Positions 14,372 to 21,636 of a stretch of 23,430 nucleotides of DNA are shown here, in pieces. A program made the position numbers and the translations under genes. Numbering within the stretch: position 1 is the stretch's first letter; the number at the start of each line of letters is the position of its first letter. Under the pieces are notes generated by a model. That model was not told the DNA's origin. It ran no database searches and worked only from the letters and a program-made list of their open reading frames with translations. Origin of the DNA: DATCDR01 sp036510575 (lineage in GTDB: Bacteria > Actinomycetota > Acidimicrobiia > Acidimicrobiales > Bog-793); assembly GCA_036510575.1 (NCBI GenBank), contig DATCDR010000042.1, forward strand, positions 1 to 23,430, written 5' to 3'.

Positions 14372-14487
14372 ACAGAGCGCTTTGTCGCTGCCGAGAGCGG
14401 CGATAACCGGTGGGGAGAAAGCTGCCCTGCTGCGTATTCGATGCGCTAGACCATCTGCTAAGCGGCAGCGTAGAGGGGACGAATGCG

Positions 14488-14751
14488 ATGATAAGCGGAG
14501 CCATATTCGGTAGCGCTACGGGCGCGGCTGCACTGGTGATAGTTCTGATCTATGTGGCCGTCGCCATCTTGATGATCGTCTCGACGGTGAAGGTGCTCTC
14601 CAAGGCTGGCTACAGCGGCTGGTGGGTACTTATCGGGCTGGTGCCAGTCGCCAACGTGGTGATGTTCGTCGTCTTCGCGTTCTCGGACTGGCCGGCACTC
14701 CGAGGTCGATCAGGTCCGGTCGAGCCCTCCTGGCCGCAACCGCCGCAGTAG
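14488..14751 (+). CDS. Small two-helix membrane protein
   Basis: 87-residue protein with two membrane segments, about residues 12-36 (AAALVIVLIYVAVAILMIV) and 45-67 (GWWVLIGLVPVANVVMFVVF), and a Pro-rich C-terminal tail. The connecting KAGYSGWW and LVPVANVV resemble the conserved blocks of DUF805/DUF5684-type small membrane proteins, whose function is unknown. ATG 14488 has a GAGGGG (14473-14478) 9 bases upstream. An upstream ATG at 14410 in frame would add 26 residues that look non-coding. It is monocistronic and is followed by a stretch without clear genes. Confidence 0.75.
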   Translation: MISGAIFGSATGAAALVIVLIYVAVAILMIVSTVKVLSKAGYSGWWVLIGLVPVANVVMFVVFAFSDWPALRGRSGPVEPSWPQPPQ

Positions 14752-14865
14752 AACGGCTTGCGACTAGCACCCTTCTGGTCGTGGAGGGAGCCTTTGGCGC
14801 GTCGAGCGGTTGTGACTCAGCGCGTTGACGGGGCGGCTTGCTCCAACGGGAGTTGACAGTGACCA

Positions 14866-14883
14866 GGCCGGCTTGGTCCGGCC
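14866..14883 (+). terminator. Perfect 6-bp GC hairpin with 6-base loop
   Basis: GGCCGG (14866-14871), loop CTTGGT, CCGGCC (14878-14883), about 115 bases after the membrane-protein stop. No T-run. Terminator or leader-RNA structure. Confidence 0.35.
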
Positions 14884-14972
14884 ACTAGTTGGGCGAACGT
14901 TGCCGCGGCTCCGCCTGCATACGCTCTTGCTGTCGTTGCGTCCGACTACTCTGCGGGATAGAGTCCTGCGAG

Positions 14973-14991
14973 ACGGCGAAATGTGCGCCGT
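14973..14991 (+). other. Hairpin in the whiB upstream region
   Basis: ACGGCG (14973-14978), 7-base loop, CGCCGT (14986-14991). It can be extended by one G-U pair. It lies about 290 bases before whiB; function unknown. Confidence 0.3.
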
Positions 14992-15277
14992 TTGCCACCC
15001 TAGACCCCGGTAGCTTCAGCACGATTCGGTGTGAAGGTGCTTGGAGGCACGGTGAGGACAGCCGTTGATTTACGAAGCAGAATTGATAATTCCATGGGGG
15101 GCGACTTCTCGGGGCATGTCCGTCGGTATGCCCGGTTGCGAAGTTCTCGCCCTGGGGTCGATACCTCTGAAGGCGAGACGATTCCGGTGATCGCCGAAAC
15201 ATTGCGATCAGGTAGTCGAACGAATCCCGGGATGAGACTTCGTTCCTTCGTCGCAATACTCCAGGGGCGCTAGGACG

Positions 15278-15511
15278 ATGAAGCTGAACGCGACCCACGC
15301 ATGGTTCGCCCTTGCGGCATGCATTCGCTTCCCGACGGATCTTTTCTTCCCGGCTCCAGGCGAGGACTCCTCGGCTGCGACAGAGCTCTGCGACCGGTGC
15401 CTCGTGCGTCGGTCATGTTTCAACTACGCCATGGCTAATCCCGAGCTCTACGGCGTCTGGGGCGGAACATCCTCCGAGGAGCGAGCGCTCTTGCGACGGG
15501 TAGCCAGTTAG
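15278..15511 (+). CDS. WhiB-family iron-sulfur transcription factor
   Basis: 77-residue WhiB-like protein, an actinobacterial [4Fe-4S] regulator that usually acts by binding region 4 of the primary sigma factor. The four cluster ligands are Cys15, Cys38, Cys41 and Cys47 in the pattern C-x22-C-x2-C-x5-C, followed by the conserved beta-turn GVWGG (59-63) and a short basic-acidic tail. The N-terminus is short. AGGA (15272-15275) precedes the ATG. It heads a signalling group with two GAF-ANTAR genes on the same strand, and a strong hairpin separates it from the first of them. Which Wbl class it belongs to cannot be settled by eye. Confidence 0.94.
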   Translation: MKLNATHAWFALAACIRFPTDLFFPAPGEDSSAATELCDRCLVRRSCFNYAMANPELYGVWGGTSSEERALLRRVAS

Positions 15512-15531
15512 ATGCAGGGTCTTCTACCTGG

Positions 15532-15558
15532 TCACGAGACGGACGCGCCGTCTCGTGA
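15532..15558 (+). terminator. Perfect 11-bp hairpin covering the start of the first GAF-ANTAR gene
   Basis: Arms TCACGAGACGG (15532-15542) and CCGTCTCGTGA (15548-15558) with loop ACGCG. It begins 21 bases after the whiB stop, and its 3' arm contains the GTG (15555) that opens the next reading frame. It is either the whiB terminator or a structure hiding a translation start. No T-run follows. Confidence 0.6.
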
Positions 15559-16286
15559 ATCGTGATCGCTGGTACGAGATGGCTCAGGCACTCTCGACGG
15601 CTTCGGCGTCGGCTGATCTCGATGAGACGTTTTGTACGTGCTGTCGCGATCTGCTCGGCGTCGACGGGGTCTCGATCTCGCTCGCGTCGAGCTTCGACCT
15701 CGCGTCCATGTGCACCACCAATGCGTCGATCTCGGCCTTCGAGGAGCTCGAGTTCACACTCGGAGAAGGTCCGGCTCTTGACGCGCTCGCAAGTGGCGAG
15801 CCGAGTCCTCCCGAGCATCCGCCGGGTGAGATGTCAGAGAAGCGGCCGCCATTCGATGCCGCGGCAGCCGACTCCGGCCTCGGTGGCGTCTTCGCCTTTC
15901 CGCTCAATGTCGGAGCCGCGAGACTCGGCGTGCTCACGTTGTTCGTGAACTCGATCACCGGCTTGTCGGCGGCACAACACGATGACGCCTTGATAGCTGC
16001 TGACGCACTCGTTCATGTCATTCTCGCCGCGCAAGGCTCGACGCCGGCAAGTGCGGAGCCGGTTCCGTTCCGAGATGTCGGATTGTTTCGAGCCGAGATC
16101 CATCAGGCCTCTGGCATGCTCTCAGCGCAGATCGGCTGCACGGTGGCCGACGCACTGGTCCAGCTGCGCGGGCGAGCGTACGCGGTCGAGAAACCGATAG
16201 CAGAGCTTGCGCGCGACGTTGTACTTGGCCGAACTCGGCTTTTGCGAGGCGCGGACAACCAGATTGAGTGGAGCGGAGAAGAATGA
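15555..16286 (+). CDS. GAF-ANTAR domain protein 1
   Basis: 243-residue cytosolic signalling protein. The GAF domain covers about residues 10-155, with hydrophobic strands such as GVSISLASS, GGVFAFPLNVGAARLGVLTLFV. The C-terminal ANTAR domain is at about 175-230 (RAEIHQASGMLSAQIGCTVADALVQLRGRAYA...IAELARDVV), an RNA-binding antitermination module that recognises paired stem-loops before terminators. The ANTAR motif differs from its neighbour's: HQASGML instead of the common EQAKGIL. The GTG 15555 start lies inside a perfect hairpin, so ATG 15579 may be the true start. It is followed 25 bases later by a paralogue. The GAF ligand is unknown. Confidence 0.9.
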   Translation: MNRDRWYEMAQALSTASASADLDETFCTCCRDLLGVDGVSISLASSFDLASMCTTNASISAFEELEFTLGEGPALDALASGEPSPPEHPPGEMSEKRPPFDAAAADSGLGGVFAFPLNVGAARLGVLTLFVNSITGLSAAQHDDALIAADALVHVILAAQGSTPASAEPVPFRDVGLFRAEIHQASGMLSAQIGCTVADALVQLRGRAYAVEKPIAELARDVVLGRTRLLRGADNQIEWSGEE

Positions 16287-16311
16287 TCGTATTGATGTCC
16301 GGGAGGAATGA

Positions 16312-17091
16312 GTGAGAACGCCGAGTAGAGAGTCATTGCTCTCGCGTACGTTCGTCCAACTCGCGGATTCGCTCGTCGACGAGTTCGACCTCATCGAATT
16401 GCTGACGTTGCTCAGTCTCCGATGCGTCGAGTTGTTCGAGGCCGGGGCCGCCGGCATCTTGCTCGCGGATCAGCGAGGAACTCTGCAAGTCGTCGCTGCC
16501 TCCTCGGAGCGGGCGCGTCTGCTCGAGCTCTTCCAGCTGCAAAACGATCAAGGTCCGTGTCTCGACTGCTATTCAACCGGCTCGCCGATCTCGGTCCATG
16601 ATCTGCGATCCGTCGAGCGCTGGCCGCTCTTTACGGCTGAGGCCGAGGCGGCGGGATACCGCGGCGTGGGAGCTTTCCCGTTGCGACTCCGCGATGAGGT
16701 GATTGGGACTTTGAACATCTTCATGGCGGATCCGGTCGAACTTGGAGACCAGGATCTTCAGATCTGCCAGGCGCTCGCTGACGTGGCGACGATCGCGATC
16801 TTGCAACACCAAGCCGTCCAGCAGGCCGAAAACCTAAGTGGACAGCTCCAACAGGCCCTCGACAGCCGGATTGCGATCGAACAGGCGAAGGGCATCCTCG
16901 CGGAGCGGTTCCACCTCGAGATGACCGACGCGTTCGCGCAGCTTCGACGCTTCGCCCGCGGGTCGAATCAGCGCCTGAGCGACGTGGCGGCCGCGCTTGT
17001 GCTCGGCCAGATCGTTTTGGACCCGTCGACATTCGGCCATGGGGTCGACACTCCGCCTGAGGCGGGGTCGTCGTTGGAGCAAGGCTCTTAG
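16312..17091 (+). CDS. GAF-ANTAR domain protein 2
   Basis: 259-residue paralogue of the preceding protein. GAF domain about residues 20-165 (AAGILLADQRGTLQVVAASSE, GVGAFPLRLRDEVIGTLNIFM). A linking helix covers about 165-185. The canonical ANTAR covers about 187-240 (SRIAIEQAKGILAERFHLEMTDAFAQLRRFAR...LSDVAAALVLG). The GTG start has GGAGG at 16302-16306 with 5-base spacing, a good site. Domain order and length match actinobacterial GAF-ANTAR regulators. It converges on the MetE-like gene of the catabolic island, with a weak hairpin between them. The two GAF domains share few exact residues, so the duplication is old. Confidence 0.93.
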   Translation: MRTPSRESLLSRTFVQLADSLVDEFDLIELLTLLSLRCVELFEAGAAGILLADQRGTLQVVAASSERARLLELFQLQNDQGPCLDCYSTGSPISVHDLRSVERWPLFTAEAEAAGYRGVGAFPLRLRDEVIGTLNIFMADPVELGDQDLQICQALADVATIAILQHQAVQQAENLSGQLQQALDSRIAIEQAKGILAERFHLEMTDAFAQLRRFARGSNQRLSDVAAALVLGQIVLDPSTFGHGVDTPPEAGSSLEQGS

Positions 17092-17126
17092 TACCGTCGC
17101 CTGATCCGCGAAGCGGGCCTGTGCGT

Positions 17127-17146
17127 TCGACCACGATGTCGATTTT
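17127..17146 (+). terminator. Weak hairpin with T-tract after the second GAF-ANTAR gene
   Basis: TCGAC (17127-17131) and GTCGA (17138-17142) with a 6-base loop are followed by TTTT (17143-17146), the only hairpin-plus-T arrangement noted in the window. The stem is only 5 bp. Confidence 0.35.
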
Positions 17147-18259
17147 CTAGCCCCAGACGCGGCGTGCCGTAGTCCCGACGAGATCGAGTTTGGCACGCTG
17201 CTGGTCGTTGCTCATCGGCGCGTTGGTGAACGATGCGAACCCGCATTGTGTGGAGATCGCGAGATCATCGAGTGGTCGAACGCTCGAAGCCTCGGCGATC
17301 CGTGCTTCGATCTCCTTTTCGGTCTCGAGCGCGGCGTCTTTTGTCGTGAGCAGTCCGAGCACGACGGTGGTGCCCGCGGCGATGGCGCTGATCGGGCTGA
17401 AGTCGCCGGCTCGTCCGGAGTCGTACTCGAGCAGGACGACGTCGACGTCGAGGTTGCGAAATAGGGAGTCGGCGAGCACGCCATAGCCGCCAGCTGAGTG
17501 CCAGGCACCACCTGGGAGGTTGCCGCGGCAGACGTGAATCGCGCTCGTGACACCTTCAAGGCCATCGAAGACCGAACTGTCGAGTTCGGCGTCGAAGGCG
17601 ATCTGGCTCTCGAGGTCGTGCCCGTGCTCGGCGTGGAACTGACGAGTCGCAGGGTCGCAAAGGGAGCCGTAGTTAGGCGCGTCGAGTTGGATGTACCCAC
17701 AACCCTGCGCCGCCAGCCAGTGTGCAACCGAATTCATCCAATCCCGAACATCTTGGAGGAACTCCTCGCAGCTGTCGTAGGCGGTCGTCGAGATGTGATC
17801 TACCCAGTTGCGTCGGTGATAGCTCGGAGCTGCCATCGTGTACTTGGTCGGCTTGGTGGCGCGGACCCGGAGGTAGGGGAACTCCTCCCCGACTGGGTGG
17901 TCGTGCTTTGGAGAGATCCTGTCGACGACGGTGAGAATCGCGCGTCCGTCAGGTCCAGGAGAGTTGGCACCCTTGGCTGTCGAGGGGTACGAGCGTTCGC
18001 CACCGCGAGGCTCCAGTCCGAGCAGATGGCGGCTCGTGTCGTGCCAGGTTGGTCGGCGCATCTCGCCGTCGGTGACCACGTCGAGGCCCGCTTCTTCTTG
18101 CAGAGAGATCGCTTCGTCCACCGCGATGTCTTCAATGGCTCGTAGCTCAGCGAACGAGATCGCTCCGGACTGCGCCGCCTGGCGCGCTCGTAACAGCTTC
18201 TCGGGTTGCAGCAGGCTCCCGATCGTCTCGGCGCGCAGTTTCTGCGTGCTTGGTCGCAT
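17147..18259 (-). CDS. MetE-like cobalamin-independent methionine synthase C-domain protein
   Basis: 370-residue single-domain protein of the UROD/MetE barrel family (methionine synthase II-like), which uses zinc to activate a thiol for alkyl transfer. The zinc set of MetE is intact: His242 and Cys244 (IHVCRGN), Glu278 (LLEYDSGRAGDF) and Cys339 (STQCGFAS). An LDAPNYG segment holds a conserved Asp. Full MetE is about 750 residues; this form has only the catalytic half, like epoxyalkane:coenzyme M transferases and unassigned relatives. ATG 18259 has GGGAGG just upstream; a GTG at 18295 is also open. It is the last gene of the Rieske operon, so an alkyl- or methyl-transfer role in catabolism is possible. 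Methionine synthesis cannot be excluded. Confidence 0.88.
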   Translation of the reverse strand: MRPSTQKLRAETIGSLLQPEKLLRARQAAQSGAISFAELRAIEDIAVDEAISLQEEAGLDVVTDGEMRRPTWHDTSRHLLGLEPRGGERSYPSTAKGANSPGPDGRAILTVVDRISPKHDHPVGEEFPYLRVRATKPTKYTMAAPSYHRRNWVDHISTTAYDSCEEFLQDVRDWMNSVAHWLAAQGCGYIQLDAPNYGSLCDPATRQFHAEHGHDLESQIAFDAELDSSVFDGLEGVTSAIHVCRGNLPGGAWHSAGGYGVLADSLFRNLDVDVVLLEYDSGRAGDFSPISAIAAGTTVVLGLLTTKDAALETEKEIEARIAEASSVRPLDDLAISTQCGFASFTNAPMSNDQQRAKLDLVGTTARRVWG

Positions 18260-18317
18260 GGAGGCCTCCCTCTTGACTTGACTCTGCGGGTGCACTCGGC
18301 TTTTGGAGGGATGAGTA

Positions 18318-18341
18318 GGGCATCGCGGATCGCGTGCGCCC
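18318..18341 (-). other. Interrupted hairpin between the VOC and MetE-like genes
   Basis: GGGC/GCCC outer and CGCG/CGCG inner pairs with a GAT loop lie in the 95-base gap between two genes of the putative operon. It may cause partial termination or processing. Weak evidence. Confidence 0.25.
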
Positions 18342-18354
18342 GCTCGCAGCGAAT

Positions 18355-18786
18355 CTAGGCCGGGACCCGCTCGCGCTTGGTCTTTTCCATCGCGTTCTGC
18401 GCGGGAACCGAGAGGAGCTCGATCCGGTGACCGTCGGGGTCCAAGATGAAGACGGTGTTCGGGTCGTGCGATACGCCCACTGGCGCCAGCCCGACAGTGG
18501 CGAGCTCCGCGACGATCTCGTCGATCGTCCCCTCGGCGATCCGAAGTGCCATGTGGTTCATCTCGCTGCCGCCGTGAATCTCGCCCTCGCGCAACTCGGC
18601 GAGATCGAGGCCCTGAGCGCCACAGCTAAGAAAGCACATCTTTGCGTCCGGGCGGGCGAACTCGGTTCGAAACCCGAAGCCCAGAATCTCGATGTAGAAC
18701 GGCTTCGATCGTTCGAGATCGCGCACGTTCAGGACCACATGGTCGATCCCGTTGACCTTTAGCGATGTCTTTTGCACGTTCGTCAC
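18355..18786 (-). CDS. VOC-superfamily metalloenzyme (glyoxalase/extradiol-dioxygenase-like)
   Basis: 143-residue protein with the two beta-alpha-beta-beta-beta units of the vicinal oxygen chelate fold. The unit starts IDHVVLNVRDLERSKPFY and MNHMALRIAEGTIDEIV are typical, and the last strand ends VFILDPDGHRIELL. Candidate metal ligands are His16, Glu64, His78 and Glu123. The fold serves lyases, epimerases, single-domain extradiol dioxygenases and resistance proteins, and the sequence does not decide between them. AGAAGG is 3 bases before GTG 18786 and 12 before an in-frame GTG at 18777, so the start is uncertain by three residues. It is 36 bases after the amidohydrolase gene, so a role in ring cleavage or product rearrangement in this pathway is a fair inference. 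Confidence 0.88.
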   Translation of the reverse strand: MTNVQKTSLKVNGIDHVVLNVRDLERSKPFYIEILGFGFRTEFARPDAKMCFLSCGAQGLDLAELREGEIHGGSEMNHMALRIAEGTIDEIVAELATVGLAPVGVSHDPNTVFILDPDGHRIELLSVPAQNAMEKTKRERVPA

Positions 18787-18822
18787 CTGCCTTCTGCTAG
18801 TTCGGACCCGCAGCGACCCGGA

Positions 18823-19806
18823 TTACTTCAGCTTGAACAACTCCGTGGCCGTTCCCTCGTAGATCGCATGGCGCTCCGCCTCGGTGAGCCAGCTGATTCC
18901 ATCGATGAGCGGCTTCACGTCGTCGTAGGAGCGGCCGTCTTTGTCGAATGCCGAACCGGCGCCTGGCCGCTCGGTACCGAACATGCATCGATCGGTCCCG
19001 CAGATCTTCAGCTCGAGCTCGAGCGACTCCTCGTTGTAGAGCGCGGTATCGAAGTACAGCTGCCGCAACTGCTCGTCGTAGTCGACCGTGCCGTCTTTGA
19101 AGGAGCGATTGAGGGCCCGCCATCGACCGATCTGGTACGGAACCGACCCGCCGCCGTGCGCGACGATGAGCTTCAGATCCGGGAAGTGCTCAAATACGTC
19201 TGAGCGCAGCAGCGAAGTGACCGCGATGCTCTCTTCGGTGATGAAGTGATTGTGAAACGACTCGCGGGTGGTGGTGCAGCCTGCACCGTGGATGAGCGCC
19301 GGCACATCGAGCTCGCAGAGTCGTTCGTAGACGGGGTACCACATCGGATCACCAAGCGAGGGCATGCCACCTTGGCCCTCGGTAGGGTCCGGGTTCAAGA
19401 GGCAGCCGACGAAGTTGTGCTCACGAATGCAGCGCTCGAGCTCGTCGAGCCACCGAACCGGCTCGACGCTCGGCGACTGCGGAAGCCCGCAGACACCCCT
19501 ATAGCTGTTCGAGTACATCTCGACCTGCCGAGCGATCAGGTCGTTCACCTCCTCGGCGTACCACTGCACGATGGAGGCAGGCTCGAAGGAGTGCATCATC
19601 GTGTACGGCCGCGGTGAGATCAGTTGGATGTCGGTCCCGACTTCTTGCAGGCTCGCTATGTGCGCGTCGCAGCGACGGCGGATCGACTCTTCGCTGATGT
19701 TCAGGTGGCCCTTGCCGTGGAATCCGCGTCCGGCGACCAGGCTGTTCGCGTACGCGCCGACCTCTGGGCCGGCTACCACGTGCGCGTGGATGTCGATGAC
19801 GGTCAT
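18823..19806 (-). CDS. Amidohydrolase_2 family protein, 4-oxalomesaconate hydratase (LigJ)-like
   Basis: 327-residue TIM-barrel metal enzyme of the ACMSD/LigJ group. Visible features are the N-terminal HxH (DIHAHV, His7/His9), His173 (ALIHGAG) and His217 (VAHGGGSVPYQIGRWR). The usual barrel-end Asp of decarboxylases is replaced by Glu279 (FGTERPGAG). The blocks GLPQSPSVEP, LLNPDPTEGQGG and DPMWYPVYERLCELDVPALIH strongly recall LigJ, the hydratase of protocatechuate 4,5-cleavage, which as I remember it also has Glu there. A hydratase, hydrolase or decarboxylase acting on a ring-cleavage product is therefore likely. ATG 19806 follows a G-rich stretch. It sits between the Rieske and VOC genes on the same strand. 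No other meta-cleavage gene is in view. Confidence 0.85.
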   Translation of the reverse strand: MTVIDIHAHVVAGPEVGAYANSLVAGRGFHGKGHLNISEESIRRRCDAHIASLQEVGTDIQLISPRPYTMMHSFEPASIVQWYAEEVNDLIARQVEMYSNSYRGVCGLPQSPSVEPVRWLDELERCIREHNFVGCLLNPDPTEGQGGMPSLGDPMWYPVYERLCELDVPALIHGAGCTTTRESFHNHFITEESIAVTSLLRSDVFEHFPDLKLIVAHGGGSVPYQIGRWRALNRSFKDGTVDYDEQLRQLYFDTALYNEESLELELKICGTDRCMFGTERPGAGSAFDKDGRSYDDVKPLIDGISWLTEAERHAIYEGTATELFKLK

Positions 19807-19952
19807 GGCCCCCCATTTCCGACGAGGCGTGCTGGCCCCGCATCGGGTAAAGGCTATCCGTGCCGGTTTGCCGGAAGTAGAGAAATCTGCCCATCACCGG
19901 TCGGCGTGGCCGAAGCGCGACGACCACCAGTGGTACCGACCGAGGAGTTACC

Positions 19953-21260
19953 TCAAAAGACCGGTTCGCCCTCTTCGATTCGCATGTCGTCGGAGAAGTG
20001 CTCGACGAGCTCGGTCAACTCAGCGAAGGCCGCGTCGACGTCGAGCGACCGAACCCGGTACAGCTCTGGACGATGCGGAGCGGTCGGCTCGATACCGTTT
20101 TGGAGGTCGGTGACCAGTTTCAACATCAGTGCGCGCATTCTGATAATCGCGACGTCCGTTGGAGCGAGGTGTTCGCGCGATCGATCGGCGATCGCTCCCA
20201 TCCCCTCGTTCATCGCCTGGTCCTGTGTCGGAATTGCGGTCATCCCGGTGTAATTGACGGTTCGCTGCTTTTGGCGATCCATGCCGTAGAGGTTCGACTT
20301 GTTGTCGGTCGAGAGCCTCGTGTCGATAACGGTGCCGTCCCGGAAGGTATAGGTGCCCCGCTCGATCGACATCGGTGGCAGTCCTGACGCTTGCGGTCCG
20401 TCGGGAGCGTGCATTTCGGCGACGCCGCCGATGAGGAATCGCCAGCACGTGTAGTCGTCGATCGGCACCCAGATCGTCGCGCCGCCGAGGTAGCCACCAG
20501 AGCGTGGAATGAGGCCGTAGATCGGAAGCAGATACTGCGTGACGCGCCAGTAGTACTCGCCGTTCGGCTTCGTGCGACGCCCTCCGTAGAGGAATCCGTA
20601 GTCCGTGTCGATGATCGAGAGTCGAGGGTGGCGGTCGTTGTTGTAGCCCTCGACGCGAATGAGGGTGTTCAACGCGGCACTGTCATCGTTCAGCGTGGCG
20701 TGGAGGAAAGATACGTGCGCGGTGTCGAGCTCACCTTCGAGGTTCTGGAGGAAGTTCGACTCGACGAGAAACTTGAGGCCGGTCCGCTGCTCATCTTTCA
20801 GCAAGGTGAAGGGCAGTTCCGGTGGACGCTCGGGACGAAGGTGCGGCGGTCCCATGTAGAGCCAGATGACGCCAGCGAGTTCGTAGGTCGGGTAGGCCTT
20901 CACCGAGATGTGGTCCTTCATCACCGAATCGGGCGGTTCACTCGGGATATCGATGCAGTTGCCGTCTACGTCGTACTTCCAGCCGTGGTAGACGCAACGG
21001 AGTCCGCACTCTTCGTTCCGACCGAAGAACAACGGAGCCGACCGGTGCGGGCAAAGTGTGTCGACGATGCCGACCCTGCCGTTCGTGTCGCGAAAGGCGA
21101 TCAGGTCCTCGCCGAGGTGACGCGTTCTGATCGGGTCGCAGTCCGGCTCGGGAAGCTCATCTGAGAGCAGGGCTGGCAGCCAGAAGCGCCGGAGGAGCTC
21201 ACCCATCGGAGTCCCCGGTCCTACCCTTGTCAGCAGTTGGTTGTCCTCGTCGGTGAGCAT
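19953..21260 (-). CDS. Rieske non-heme iron oxygenase A (phthalate dioxygenase/LigX-like alpha subunit)
   Basis: 435-residue oxygenase that uses a Rieske [2Fe-2S] cluster and a mononuclear iron to hydroxylate or O-demethylate an aromatic substrate. The Rieske motif is Cys70-x-His72 and Cys89-x2-His92 (CPHRSAPLFFG, CVYHGWKYD). The iron-site region is NFLQNLEGELDTAHVSFLHA, with Asp179, His182 and His187. The N-terminus MLTDEDNQLLTRVGPGTPMGELLRRFW is typical of single-component-type alpha subunits such as LigXa and phenoxybenzoate dioxygenase. ATG 21260 is chosen for its GAGGGGG ribosome site and because the family starts exactly there, although the frame is open to 21578. No partner ferredoxin or reductase is visible. 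It leads the minus-strand operon and diverges from a paralogue. Confidence 0.95.
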   Translation of the reverse strand: MLTDEDNQLLTRVGPGTPMGELLRRFWLPALLSDELPEPDCDPIRTRHLGEDLIAFRDTNGRVGIVDTLCPHRSAPLFFGRNEECGLRCVYHGWKYDVDGNCIDIPSEPPDSVMKDHISVKAYPTYELAGVIWLYMGPPHLRPERPPELPFTLLKDEQRTGLKFLVESNFLQNLEGELDTAHVSFLHATLNDDSAALNTLIRVEGYNNDRHPRLSIIDTDYGFLYGGRRTKPNGEYYWRVTQYLLPIYGLIPRSGGYLGGATIWVPIDDYTCWRFLIGGVAEMHAPDGPQASGLPPMSIERGTYTFRDGTVIDTRLSTDNKSNLYGMDRQKQRTVNYTGMTAIPTQDQAMNEGMGAIADRSREHLAPTDVAIIRMRALMLKLVTDLQNGIEPTAPHRPELYRVRSLDVDAAFAELTELVEHFSDDMRIEEGEPVF

Positions 21261-21294
21261 GATCCCCCTCGCGTCGATTCGATCGGTAACGGTC

Positions 21295-21300
21295 ATTTTA
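21295..21300 (-). promoter_or_regulatory. Putative -10 element of the Rieske A operon
   Basis: On minus, TAAAAT (21300-21295) lies 34 bases before the ATG at 21260, leaving room for the GAGGGGG ribosome site. No clear -35 is at 17 bases, suggesting an activator-dependent promoter. Confidence 0.3.
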
Positions 21301-21340
21301 CGCAGCATTTGCCAATTGCTGACTTTCGACGGGTCGAGCC

Positions 21341-21364
21341 CGCTATTGCCTAGCAGGAATAGCG
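21341..21364. promoter_or_regulatory. Operator-like hairpin palindrome in the divergent Rieske region
   Basis: CGCTATT (21341-21347) and AATAGCG (21358-21364) form perfect outer arms. Inside, CCT and AGG extend the pairing after one bulged G, giving 10 pairs in 24 bases. It lies just upstream of the putative Rieske A -10, where an activator or repressor would bind. Confidence 0.45.
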
Positions 21365-21445
21365 ATTGCGGTGCAGTGCTCGGTTCCATGCTTAGTGTCG
21401 CCCGGGCGAGGTGAAATGTGCGTGGAGCACTTAGCCCGATGACGT

Positions 21446-21457
21446 CGCTCGCGAGCG
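21446..21457. promoter_or_regulatory. 12-base perfect palindrome
   Basis: CGCTCGCGAGCG is self-complementary and lies in the divergent region. A regulator site is possible, but GC-rich palindromes of this length also arise by chance in such DNA. Confidence 0.25.
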
Positions 21458-21543
21458 TCCCTGCCGAACTCAAGGCCCGGTCTCCCATGAGGAAATGTAG
21501 GCTCAGTTCTGACCCGACGGTTCTTCGGGGTCTCTGCGGAGGA

Positions 21544-21561
21544 GTCTCATGCCACTGAGAC
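21544..21561. promoter_or_regulatory. Inverted repeat in the divergent Rieske region
   Basis: GTCTCA (21544-21549) and TGAGAC (21556-21561) with a 6-base spacer, directly followed by a second dyad, GATCGAT (21562-21568) and ATCGATC (21581-21587). The adjacency of two dyads suggests a regulatory patch. Confidence 0.35.
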
Positions 21562-21626
21562 GATCGATGCCTCCTCATTTATCGATCACGAGGAAAGTTG
21601 CTGCGAGCCAACAGGGCACATGTCAA

Positions 21627-21636
21627 CAAACGTTTG
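21627..21636. promoter_or_regulatory. LacI-operator-like palindrome
   Basis: CAAACGTTTG is a perfect 10-base palindrome with a central CG, the style of LacI/GalR-family operators. It lies 167 bases before the second Rieske gene. The match is to a general style, not to a defined site. Confidence 0.3.

Larger units (their letters stand above)
14752..15277. other. Stretch without a convincing gene, containing two hairpins
   Basis: About 525 bases between the membrane protein and whiB. One 80-codon GTG-started frame (15031-15273) runs to just before whiB, but it has no ribosome site, irregular composition and no known domain. Perfect hairpins lie at 14866-14883 and 14973-14991. A TTGACA is at 14853-14858 without a suitable -10. 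The region may hold the whiB promoter and leader or a non-coding RNA; no RNA family is recognised. Confidence 0.5.

Noticed and set aside
14973..14991. ANTAR-type paired hexaloop target near whiB
   Set aside because: The two hairpins here have loops of 7 bases and of CTTGGT, which do not fit the A-x-x-G-x-x loop pattern, and they are about 90 bases apart.
15031..15273. 80-codon GTG frame ending just before whiB
   Set aside because: No ribosome site, no domain and poor codon bias. Kept only as a remark on the intergenic stretch.
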